This document shows, in pieces, positions 8,152 through 15,184 of a stretch of DNA of 23,069 bases. The stretch covers positions 1 to 23,069 of the forward strand of contig CAYUOY010000055.1 of the NCBI GenBank assembly GCA_964446495.1. Direction: 5' to 3'. The notes under the pieces are model-generated. The model had not been told where the DNA came from, searched no databases, and saw only the letters and a program-made list of their open reading frames with translations. Within the stretch, counting starts at the first letter, position 1. Every line of letters begins with the position of its first letter. Source of the stretch: JAADHU01 sp964446495 (GTDB lineage Bacteria > Pseudomonadota > Gammaproteobacteria > Steroidobacterales > Woeseiaceae). The translations under genes and the position numbers were made by a program.

Positions 8152-8705
8152 CCGTAAGAGGCATCGTGGCATTCGGCCTGTTGGTCGCGGCAACGGCCGG
8201 CAGCTGGTACCTGTCACAGTCCCTGCAACAACACGAGATAGTCGAAACGGCGACAAGCGGCGTGAATAACGGTTTCTATTTACGTTCAGCGCGTATTCTG
8301 GGTACAGGTGCCGACGGTCAGTTGCTATACGAAATCAACGCCGATTTTGCGGAACAAGTGGCCGAAGACCTGATCGAACTACAAAATGTACAGATCAAAT
8401 ACTCCCCCGGGTCCGACGTACCCTGGCGATTGGCCGCCGATTCGGCGACGCTCCGCGGCGCCCAGGAGTCAGTGGCACTTGAGGGTCATGTGGTCGCCAC
8501 CAGTTCGGCTGGATTCTCTGGCGACGTGACCGAAATCAGGACACAATATCTTGAGCTGGATCCTCGAGGCTACCAGGTGGAAACTGATTTTCGCGTACAA
8601 ATCCGCATTGGGTCGCGCAGCCTCACGGCAACCGGCATGCTAGCATCGCTCAAGGACAACCAACTAACATTGAAATCCAACGTCAACGGAAAGTTCATAC
8701 CATAA
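8148..8705 (+). CDS. lptC: LptC, LPS export bitopic inner-membrane protein
   Basis: LptC is the periplasmic beta-jellyroll subunit that receives LPS from the LptB2FG transporter and hands it to LptA. The 185-residue product has one N-terminal membrane helix (about 4-22, GIVAFGLLVAATAGSWYLS) and a periplasmic domain with the family pattern GFYLRSARILGTGADGQLLY, then alternating strands (WRLAADSATL, GYQVETDFRV), and ends LTLKSNVNGKFIP. Length is near the E. coli protein (191). The gene is tied to kdsC by a four-base overlap and to lptA by a one-base overlap (TAATG). Sequence conservation in this family is low, so the call rests on context, topology and the few shared motifs. Confidence 0.93.
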   Translation: MTVRGIVAFGLLVAATAGSWYLSQSLQQHEIVETATSGVNNGFYLRSARILGTGADGQLLYEINADFAEQVAEDLIELQNVQIKYSPGSDVPWRLAADSATLRGAQESVALEGHVVATSSAGFSGDVTEIRTQYLELDPRGYQVETDFRVQIRIGSRSLTATGMLASLKDNQLTLKSNVNGKFIP

Positions 8706-9400
8706 TGAAGAGCACACCACACCGCAGCGATGCTGGCACGCTGGCGTGCCTTTTTGTCGCCAGCCTGTTTCTCGCTCTGACGTCGAATGCGCAGGTCAAT
8801 GATGTGCGCCTGCCTATTACCGTAGACGCCGATTCAACCAATTACGATGGCAAAAACTCGATGCTTACGTTTGAGGGATTGCGAATAACGCAGGGAAACA
8901 TAGGCATTCAGGCGGACAAGGGGCGCGCTAGCAAGCTGGACTTTGAGGACAGTGTCTGGCAATTCGCAGGCAATGTCATCATCGATACTGACCAGGGTCA
9001 TATAGAATGTGAATCGGCTGATCTGGAATTCAATCAGCACGAATTGCGCTTCGCCACCATTGTTGGCACTCCCGCCACCTTCGAATTGCGCCGGACCGGT
9101 AGCGAAGCCACGACCTACGCAGAGGCCGAGCGATTGATTTACGACTTTACGGCTGGCGTAGTCGAATTCTCTGGAAATGCCGTCATTACAGAAGACGGCA
9201 ATCAGATATCCAGCAGTCTTCTGGTCTACAACATTGAAGAGCAACGCATCAACGCCCGGTCTTCAGGTGAAGGTGAATCACGGGTCAAGATGATCTATAC
9301 ACCACGAGCAAGCGTCGATACGGTTGGCAAGTCGCCGTTCGATGAGGCAACCGACGGTCAGGATCCGGGCGCGGATGATCCGCCCGAGGACAACGACTGA
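8705..9400 (+). CDS. lptA: LptA, periplasmic LPS transport bridge protein
   Basis: LptA polymerises into the beta-jellyroll bridge that carries LPS across the periplasm between LptC and LptD. The 231-residue product has a signal peptide (about 1-29; hydrophobic LACLFVASLFLALTSNA with cleavage after SNA). The OstA-like domain runs from DADSTNYDGKNSMLTFEG through ADKGRASKLD, ECESADLEF, AEAERLIYDFTAG and SSLLVYNIEEQRINA. It is longer than E. coli LptA (185) mainly because of an acidic, proline- and aspartate-rich tail of about 20 residues (SPFDEATDGQDPGADD). That tail is probably disordered; I cannot assign it a role. Start and stop overlap the neighbours by one base each (TAATG, TGATG), implying coupled translation with lptC and lptB. 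Confidence 0.95.
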   Translation: MKSTPHRSDAGTLACLFVASLFLALTSNAQVNDVRLPITVDADSTNYDGKNSMLTFEGLRITQGNIGIQADKGRASKLDFEDSVWQFAGNVIIDTDQGHIECESADLEFNQHELRFATIVGTPATFELRRTGSEATTYAEAERLIYDFTAGVVEFSGNAVITEDGNQISSSLLVYNIEEQRINARSSGEGESRVKMIYTPRASVDTVGKSPFDEATDGQDPGADDPPEDND

Positions 9401-10125
9401 TGAGTATCTTGAGTGTTCAGGGTATATCCAAACGCTATAAGTTTCGCGACGTCGTAAAGAGCATCTCGATAGAGATAAAAAGCGGCGAAGTCGTTGGACT
9501 CCTGGGCCCTAACGGAGCAGGCAAGACGACCGCCTTTTACATGATTGTCGGTTTGGTAGCGGCCGACAAAGGACGCATTTTACTTGACGGAAAAGACGTT
9601 ACACCACTGCCGATGCACCGGCGTGCCAGATTGGGCCTTGGTTATCTGCCGCAGGAAGCCTCCATATTTCGCAAGTTGACCGTGGAGCAAAACGTCCTCG
9701 CTATCCTGGAAAACCGTGACGATCTTGACCGCAACGGTCGCGCGCAGGAACTGGACCAGTTGCTGGATGAACTGCATGTCGGTCATGTCCGGGCCAGCCT
9801 TGGCATTAGCCTCTCCGGTGGTGAAAGACGACGCGTAGAGATTGCCCGGGCGCTGGCGGCAAACCCGCGCTTCGTATTGCTTGATGAGCCCTTCGCAGGC
9901 GTAGATCCGATCTCCGTTCTGGATATTCAACGCATCATCCGCCATTTGTGCGATCGTGATATCGGTGTGCTGATTACAGATCATAATGTGAGAGAGACCC
10001 TCGGAATCTGTGGCAGAGCTTATATACTTAATGAAGGCAGTCTGATCGCTTCCGGCACGCCGGAGCAGATACTTGAAGACCAGCACGTACGTGAGGTCTA
10101 CCTCGGGCAGGAGTTCAGACTTTGA
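9400..10125 (+). CDS. lptB: LptB, ATPase of the LPS export ABC transporter
   Basis: LptB is the cytoplasmic nucleotide-binding subunit; a dimer powers LptF/LptG to extract LPS from the inner membrane. LptF and LptG are not in this window, as is usual. The 241-residue product shows every ABC element: Walker A GPNGAGKT (36-43), Q-loop Q85 in YLPQEASIF, signature LSGGE (138-142) followed by RRRVEIARAL, Walker B VLLDE (E163 catalytic), D-loop, and switch histidine H195 in ITDHNVRETL. The C-terminal VREVYLGQEF is the characteristic ending of this family. The ATG at 9400 has GAGGA nine bases upstream and shares a base with the lptA stop. 45 bases separate it from rpoN. Confidence 0.97.
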   Translation: MSILSVQGISKRYKFRDVVKSISIEIKSGEVVGLLGPNGAGKTTAFYMIVGLVAADKGRILLDGKDVTPLPMHRRARLGLGYLPQEASIFRKLTVEQNVLAILENRDDLDRNGRAQELDQLLDELHVGHVRASLGISLSGGERRRVEIARALAANPRFVLLDEPFAGVDPISVLDIQRIIRHLCDRDIGVLITDHNVRETLGICGRAYILNEGSLIASGTPEQILEDQHVREVYLGQEFRL

Positions 10126-10170
10126 TTCAAATTGACGCAACCTGGGTGGCTCGGTAAGAAAGCAACCTCT

Positions 10171-11565
10171 ATGAAGCTATCGCTACAACTAAAACTCGGC
10201 CAGTCACTGACAATGACCCCTCAACTGCAGCAGGCAATACGACTGCTGCAGTTGCCCGTCATGGATCTCAGCGCGCAGATTCAGGAAGCCCTCGAAGAAA
10301 ACATTATGCTGGAGATGGAGGAGCTGCCAGAAGAAACTCCCAAGACCAGTTCAGAAACTACGGCGGAAATGAGGGCCGTCACCGCCGACGAAAACTGGCA
10401 AGCCAGCGCCATGGAGCGCGCGCGCGACAGCGGCTGGAATGGCGAAGGCCGCCCGATCAGCGAGTATGCCGATCAAAGCGGGCAGAGTTTGCGCGAGCAT
10501 CTGTTGTGGCAGCTGGAACTCGAACATTTCAGCCCACGCGAAGCGGTCATCGGCGAAGCGCTGATCGATGCGATCAATGACGATGGTTACCTCACGGCCG
10601 ATTTTGACGACATACTGGACAGTATTGATCGCAACGCCGCTGTCGATGAGGCGGAAATTGAAGCGGCGCTGCAAAAGGTCCAGTGCCTGGATCCGGTAGG
10701 AATCGGTGCCCGATCGCTGTCAGAGTGCCTGGTATTGCAATTGAACGTTTTGAACGCCGATACGCCGGGTCGGAACCTGGCTATCGCCGTCGCCAAAGAT
10801 CATCTTGACCTGGTCGCCGACCAGCAACATGCGGAACTGCGCCGAACTCATCGCGTCTCCGATGAGGAACTTGATGACGCGTTGGCACTGATTAGAGGCT
10901 GTCACCCGAAACCCGGCCTGGCTGTGAGCCCCGCACCCGCCGAATATGTGGTACCCGATGTGTTCGTGAGAAAGATCGATAACCGCTGGCAGGTCGAAAT
11001 CAGTTCTTCCGGCATTCCCAAATTGTCGGTTAACCAGAAGTACGCTCAATTACTCAGGGGGACGGGCGATCACTCCGTATTGCGCTCCCAACTGCAGGAA
11101 GCCCGCTGGCTGGTCCGCAGTCTCGAGATTCGTAATGAAACGCTGATGAAAGTCGCCACCTGTATTGTTTCGCGCCAGAACGAATTTCTCGAACACGGTG
11201 ACGAAGCCATGAAGCCACTCGTTTTGAGAGATGTCGCAGAAGCCATCGGTATGCACGAATCTACTATTTCCAGAGTGACCACCAGCAAATACATGCACAC
11301 CCCGCGGGGTGTGTTCGAATTCAAATACTTTTTTTCCAGCCATCTGTCTACGGTGGACGGAGACGAACAATCGTCAACCGCTGTTCGAGCGAAAATTCGT
11401 AAGTTGATCGGCGCGGAAAACCCGACCAAACCGCTCAGCGACAGCAAGATTGCCGCATTGCTGGCCGATGAAGGTATTACGGTTGCCAGAAGAACAGTAG
11501 CCAAGTACCGTGAAGCCTTGAGGATCACTTCATCCAGTGAGCGCAAGGTACGTAAACCGCGATAG
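10171..11565 (+). CDS. rpoN: RNA polymerase sigma-54 factor
   Basis: Sigma-54 directs polymerase to -24/-12 promoters that need AAA+ activators, for nitrogen, motility and many stress functions. The 464-residue product has region I (LKLGQSLTMTPQLQQAIRLL), an acidic region II with gaps, the core-binding domain, the extended linker helix and HTH (ISRVTTSKYMHTPRGVFEFK) and the RpoN box ARRTVAKYRE at 439-448 that reads the -24 element. The ATG at 10171 is chosen because MKLSLQLKLGQ matches the family N terminus; the open frame begins 13 codons earlier at a TTG (10132), which would add residues not seen in the family. AAGAAAG upstream is only a modest ribosome-binding site. Position after lptB and before hpf is the standard proteobacterial order. 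Confidence 0.97.
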   Translation: MKLSLQLKLGQSLTMTPQLQQAIRLLQLPVMDLSAQIQEALEENIMLEMEELPEETPKTSSETTAEMRAVTADENWQASAMERARDSGWNGEGRPISEYADQSGQSLREHLLWQLELEHFSPREAVIGEALIDAINDDGYLTADFDDILDSIDRNAAVDEAEIEAALQKVQCLDPVGIGARSLSECLVLQLNVLNADTPGRNLAIAVAKDHLDLVADQQHAELRRTHRVSDEELDDALALIRGCHPKPGLAVSPAPAEYVVPDVFVRKIDNRWQVEISSSGIPKLSVNQKYAQLLRGTGDHSVLRSQLQEARWLVRSLEIRNETLMKVATCIVSRQNEFLEHGDEAMKPLVLRDVAEAIGMHESTISRVTTSKYMHTPRGVFEFKYFFSSHLSTVDGDEQSSTAVRAKIRKLIGAENPTKPLSDSKIAALLADEGITVARRTVAKYREALRITSSSERKVRKPR

Positions 11566-11607
11566 GTATTCAGAAGTTTTTTAAGTAGAACAACGTATAG
11601 GAGGAAT

Positions 11608-11636
11608 TCGGCAATTCGTTAGACTATCCCTATAAA
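11608..11636 (+). promoter_or_regulatory. Candidate sigma-70 promoter for hpf
   Basis: TCGGCA (11608-11613) and TATAAA (11631-11636) are separated by 17 bases inside the 151-base rpoN-hpf gap. The -10 matches five of six and the -35 four of six consensus bases. An independent promoter before hpf would be reasonable, since hibernation factor needs growth-phase control of its own. This is motif-reading only. Confidence 0.35.
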
Positions 11637-11716
11637 TACGGGCATTCGGGCGGCGCAATACAAGTGCGTCGAGAGGACCGGATAATGACCCACAACGCAG
11701 TAGACAGGAGAATAAA

Positions 11717-12037
11717 ATGCAATTAGACGTCACGGGGCACCATGTCGATTTAACTGACTCACTTCGAGAATATGTAGCCAGCAAACTGGAAAAGATAGAA
11801 CGCCATTTTGACCAGGTTACAGACGTGCATTGCATCCTTACCGTCGAAAAACTTAGACAAAAAGCGGAAGCCACTGTTAGCGTCAACGGTGCGAAGATAT
11901 ACGCCGACGCGACAGAAGAGGATATGTATGCCGCCATTGATGCCCTGGTAGACAAACTCGATCGCCAGGTCAAGAAATACAAGGAAAAGCTCAGCGATCA
12001 TCACGCCAGGGATGCCAATAAACGACAGTTCGGTTGA
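11717..12037 (+). CDS. hpf: HPF, short ribosome hibernation-promoting factor
   Basis: HPF binds the 30S decoding region and promotes formation of inactive 100S ribosome dimers in stationary phase; the family was first named sigma-54 modulation protein because of this location. The 106-residue product is the short form without the C-terminal dimerisation domain. It shows the S30AE-type core: MQLDVTGHHVDLTDSLREYV, KLEKIERHFDQVTDVHCIL, ATVSVNGAKIYADATEEDMYAAID and a basic helix LDRQVKKYKEKLSDHH. The ATG has an excellent AGGAG (11706-11710) six bases upstream, the best ribosome-binding site in this part of the window. It lies 151 bases after rpoN, so it may have its own promoter, and is followed by an 11-bp hairpin before ptsN. 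Confidence 0.95.
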   Translation: MQLDVTGHHVDLTDSLREYVASKLEKIERHFDQVTDVHCILTVEKLRQKAEATVSVNGAKIYADATEEDMYAAIDALVDKLDRQVKKYKEKLSDHHARDANKRQFG

Positions 12038-12051
12038 ACGTTTAGACATAA

Positions 12052-12080
12052 AATGGGGCCAGTCATTACCTGGCCCCATT
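12052..12080 (+). terminator. Perfect 11-bp stem-loop between hpf and ptsN
   Basis: AATGGGGCCAG (12052-12062) pairs perfectly with CTGGCCCCATT (12070-12080) around the 7-base loop TCATTAC. It starts 14 bases after the hpf stop. There is no T-tract after the stem (CGTCGTTTGCC follows), so it is not a textbook intrinsic terminator. It may instead attenuate read-through into ptsN or protect the 3' end of the hpf message. The hairpin itself is read directly; its role is inferred. Confidence 0.55.
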
Positions 12081-12115
12081 CGTCGTTTGCCACTGGCCTT
12101 TTACATCCACCCATC

Positions 12116-12601
12116 ATGCTTCTCGATCAACTGATTAAACCCGACGCCGTTCTATGCAACGCGCACGCACGCAGCAAAAAACACTGCCTGGAAATTCTCA
12201 GTGAATTGTTGTCGAACACCAATCCAGATGTTTCAAGTGAAGAGATTTTCTCCAGACTGGTCGAACGCGAGCGGCTTGGTTGTACCTGCCTTGACCGGGG
12301 AACGGCCTTTCCGCACTGTCGCATAGAAGGCGTAACAGCGAGCACCGGCGCCTTGATCAAGCTCTCAACGCCGATCGACTTCGATTCGACCGATGGCGAG
12401 TTTGTTGATCTGATCTTCGGCCTCATGGTCCCTGCCAATATGGCCGAGAGCCATTTCGCAGACACCCGTCTGATCGCCGGCTTGCTCACCGACAAATTAC
12501 TGCGCACCAATCTGCGCGCCGCAAACAGCAGTCGCGACTTGCACCAGGCCCTCATTACTTACGGGACCCGGGCGGAGTCGGAGATGCCCGGCACAACCTA
12601 G
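12116..12601 (+). CDS. ptsN: PtsN, nitrogen-PTS EIIA component
   Basis: EIIA-Ntr receives phosphate from NPr on a histidine and regulates potassium uptake, sigma-E and other targets according to its phosphorylation state. The 161-residue product has the PTS EIIA type-2 fold: LIKPDAVLCNAHARSKKHCL, EIFSRLVERERLGCTCLD, then GTAFPHCRIEG with phospho-acceptor H67, and DLIFGLMVP. ATG 12116 is chosen because MLLDQLIKPDAVL matches the family start. The frame is open back to an ATG at 12053, but that stretch lies in the hairpin and encodes nothing family-like. No ribosome-binding site is visible before 12116. Neither NPr nor EI-Ntr is in the window. Second-last of the conserved rpoN-hpf-ptsN-rapZ group. 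Confidence 0.93.
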   Translation: MLLDQLIKPDAVLCNAHARSKKHCLEILSELLSNTNPDVSSEEIFSRLVERERLGCTCLDRGTAFPHCRIEGVTASTGALIKLSTPIDFDSTDGEFVDLIFGLMVPANMAESHFADTRLIAGLLTDKLLRTNLRAANSSRDLHQALITYGTRAESEMPGTT

Positions 12602-12623
12602 CCGGAACCTGAGCGAGACTCTC

Positions 12624-13517
12624 ATGCCGACAGACATTCGACTCATCGTGGTAAGCGGCTTATCCGGATCGGGAAAAAGTGTCGCTTTGCACGTACTTGA
12701 GGATCTTGGCTACTACTGCATCGACAATCTTCCCGTGGCGCTGCTGCAGGCGCTGCTTGACGAACTGAGCAATGTCGAAGACAAACCCGTTACACGTATT
12801 GCCGTCAGCGTGGATGCCAGAAACCCGCACAGTGATATCGACTCTCTCCCCGAAGTCATCAAGAATTTGAGGCTAAATCACGTTCACACGGACGTGTTGT
12901 TTTTGCAAACCAGCGATGATGTGCTGCTCACTCGCTACGGCGAGAGCAGGCGGCGACATCCGCTGGCCGCCAACGGCAAGGAATTGCGAGCGGCAATCAC
13001 GTATGAAAGACAATTGCTTGGCCAGATTATCAATGTCGCCGATCTGATTATCGACACCAGCAGCAGCAGCGTCTATGAACTTGGCGACACTATTCGTGAG
13101 CGAGTCGACAGACGCCATAGCAATGTCCTTTCGGTTCTCATTGAATCATTTGGGTTCAAACATGGCATCCCGGCCGATGCCGATTTTGTTTTTGATTTAC
13201 GGTGTCTGCCAAACCCTTACTGGCAACCAGAACTGCGCTCACTGACCGGGCTGGATCAACCGGTTGCGGAGTTTCTGGATACCAACGAGCTCTTTCAGGA
13301 GATGTACAAGGATATTTTCGCTTTTCTTGCGCGCTGGATTCCTCGATACGTCAATTTTGATCGAAGTTACCTGACCGTGGCCATCGGCTGCACGGGCGGT
13401 CAGCATCGTTCCGTACACATGGTGGAGATGCTTGCCGTGGCGCTCAAAAACTCCCACGACCCAATTCTGACCAGGCACAACGAATTGCTCAGCCACACTG
13501 CCGCGGTACAGCAATAG
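12624..13517 (+). CDS. rapZ: RapZ/YvcJ-family nucleotide-binding RNase adapter
   Basis: In E. coli RapZ delivers the small RNA GlmZ to RNase E and so tunes GlmS and amino-sugar supply; in many other bacteria the family is only known as a P-loop protein. The 297-residue product has Walker A GLSGSGKS (12-19), the N-domain motifs YYCIDNLP and LTRYGESRRRHPL, and the C-terminal domain with FDLRCLPNPYW and the highly conserved GCTGGQHRSVHMVE (255-268). The last residues (RHNELLSHTAAVQQ) do not keep the lysine/arginine cluster that ends the E. coli protein and takes part in RNA binding there. It follows ptsN by 22 bases. The family call is firm; the sRNA-adapter role in this organism is not shown. 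Confidence 0.93.
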   Translation: MPTDIRLIVVSGLSGSGKSVALHVLEDLGYYCIDNLPVALLQALLDELSNVEDKPVTRIAVSVDARNPHSDIDSLPEVIKNLRLNHVHTDVLFLQTSDDVLLTRYGESRRRHPLAANGKELRAAITYERQLLGQIINVADLIIDTSSSSVYELGDTIRERVDRRHSNVLSVLIESFGFKHGIPADADFVFDLRCLPNPYWQPELRSLTGLDQPVAEFLDTNELFQEMYKDIFAFLARWIPRYVNFDRSYLTVAIGCTGGQHRSVHMVEMLAVALKNSHDPILTRHNELLSHTAAVQQ

Positions 13518-13594
13518 ACTGCAGCCGTTAATAATTGCTCCTGCGGGCGTGCCCTTGCGCGCCAAGACGGCTACACTTCTGGCCCAGTGTCCCG

Positions 13595-13620
13595 GGCATG
13601 CCATTCCGCTACGGCATGCC
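13595..13620 (+). repeat. 8-bp inverted repeat ahead of mgtE
   Basis: GGCATGCC occurs at 13595-13602 and again at 13613-13620, separated by 10 bases. The unit is itself a palindrome, so the pair can fold as a stem-loop or present two operator-like half-sites. It lies in the 138-base rapZ-mgtE gap, 35 bases before the mgtE start, so it could act as a leader structure or operator. No T-tract follows. Confidence 0.4.
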
Positions 13621-13655
13621 TCTGACCGAACCGACCTGGACGAAGAGCAAAAGCT

Positions 13656-15005
13656 GTGAAAAGCAAAGAGCAACCGCATTCCAATATTGACGAGTTGAGG
13701 CAACGCCTCGACAGCGGCCAGATGCGCTCCTCACGAACGCTGATTAACGATTTGCGCCCGGCCGAACTTGCCCGTCTCCTCGAATCACTGCCATTGCGGG
13801 AACGCGCCGTTGTCTGGGAAATGGTGGACTCGGATCTCGGCGGGGATGTGCTCGTCGAGGTAGGCGAAGAGGTCCGCGATGGCCTGATCGAGGGTATGGA
13901 GACCACCGAGTTGATTGCCGCTATTGACGGCATGGAACTCGACGACCTCGCCGATCTTGTTGCCGATCTCCCGGAAACAGTGACCCAGGAAGTCATGCAT
14001 GCGATGGATCAGCAGGATCGTGATCGCTTGCATCAGGTCCTGGCGCACGACGAAGACAGTGCCGGTGGGTTGATGAATATCGATATCGTGACGGTCCGCG
14101 AGGACGTCACGCTCGAGGTCGTCATTCGATACTTGCATGCCCGAGGGCACATCCCCGACGGTACCGACTCCATATTCGTCGTCAATCGAACCAACGAGTA
14201 CCAGGGAGCACTTTTGCTTTCCAGGCTGTTGACTAAGGATCCGGAGCTGCTGGTTGCTGCTGTTATGTCGACCGATATCGAGCCTATTCCTGCGCACACA
14301 CCCTCTGAAAAAGTGGTCTGGGAATTTGAAAACCGTGACCTGCTTTCCGCGGCCGTAACCGATGAAAACAACCACGTCGTTGGTCGTATTACCGTTGACG
14401 ATGTCTTCGACGTCATTCGTGACGAGGCCGAACATTCCCTGATGAGCGCCGCCGGACTTGATGAGGAAGACGACATGTTCGCGCCAGCCACGAAGAGTGC
14501 ACTGCGACGCTCAGTGTGGCTGGGAATCAATCTGGCTACAGCATTCCTGGCCGCATCGGTCGTCGATATTTTTCAAACCACGCTGGACAAGGTCGTGCTA
14601 CTCGCCGTTCTTATGCCGGTGGTACCCAGCATGGGTGGCGTTGCCGGCACCCAATCGCTAACCATTATGACTCGCGCCATTGCGCTCGGGCAGATAAGCA
14701 GAACCAATATTCGGGGAATCTTTCGTAAAGAGATTTTGGTCGGGATCCTGAATGGCTTGCTGTGGGCACTGGTCGTGGCAGTATTTACCTATTTATGGTT
14801 CGGTGACTATCGAATCGGAGCCATCATCGCCGGCGCGATGGCCATTAACCTGGTGGCCGCTGCTGCAGCTGGTTTTATCATACCGTTGGCACTCAAGCGT
14901 TTGGACATCGATCCGGCACTGGCCGGCGGAGTTGTGCTAACTACCGTTACCGATGTTGTCGGCTATATGTCGTTTCTCGGCCTGGGTGCGTACTTTCTGT
15001 TGTAA
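13656..15005 (+). CDS. mgtE: MgtE-family magnesium transporter
   Basis: This is an inner-membrane Mg2+ channel/transporter gated by cytoplasmic Mg2+. The 449-residue product has all three expected parts. The MgtE N domain (about 25-130) contains LADLVADLPETVTQEVMHAM. Two CBS domains (about 137-255) include DEDSAGGLMNIDIVTVRED and VVGRITVDDVFDVI. The membrane domain has five helices (about 284-449) with VPSMGGVAGTQSLTIMTRAI and PALAGGVVLTTVTDVVGY; the aspartate in the latter is the pore Mg2+ ligand in the Thermus protein. The start is GTG at 13656 with GAAGAG upstream. It follows rapZ by 138 bases, in the place where npr is often found. Convergent with the patatin gene. Confidence 0.95.
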   Translation: MKSKEQPHSNIDELRQRLDSGQMRSSRTLINDLRPAELARLLESLPLRERAVVWEMVDSDLGGDVLVEVGEEVRDGLIEGMETTELIAAIDGMELDDLADLVADLPETVTQEVMHAMDQQDRDRLHQVLAHDEDSAGGLMNIDIVTVREDVTLEVVIRYLHARGHIPDGTDSIFVVNRTNEYQGALLLSRLLTKDPELLVAAVMSTDIEPIPAHTPSEKVVWEFENRDLLSAAVTDENNHVVGRITVDDVFDVIRDEAEHSLMSAAGLDEEDDMFAPATKSALRRSVWLGINLATAFLAASVVDIFQTTLDKVVLLAVLMPVVPSMGGVAGTQSLTIMTRAIALGQISRTNIRGIFRKEILVGILNGLLWALVVAVFTYLWFGDYRIGAIIAGAMAINLVAAAAAGFIIPLALKRLDIDPALAGGVVLTTVTDVVGYMSFLGLGAYFLL

Positions 15006-15102
15006 AGATTTGACGCTCATGACTACCCGCTTGGCAGTTTGCCAAAAAATTCTGCGTTCCAACATGCCGGGTACGGTTCAGGGTTTTTCTGTCGTTTTTA
15101 AT

Positions 15103-15151
15103 AGCGGCAAGCGGATGAAAATGTGAGCCGCTCGAAAATCGCCTTTTTTTT
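15103..15151 (+). terminator. Possible terminator of mgtE
   Basis: AGCGGC (15103-15108) can pair with GCCGCT (15127-15132) around an 18-base loop, and eight consecutive Ts (15144-15151) follow after 11 bases. The loop is long and the T-run is not adjacent to the stem, so this is a weak candidate. It lies in the 179-base gap between the convergent mgtE and patatin genes, where a terminator is expected. Confidence 0.3.
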
Positions 15152-15184
15152 GATTCAGGTGTTGAATAGATTTGAATGGCTTTC

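Noticed and set aside
13518..13655. M-box magnesium riboswitch before mgtE
   Set aside because: The leader is short, only one simple inverted repeat is visible, and I cannot recognise the conserved M-box core. A covariance-model search would settle it.
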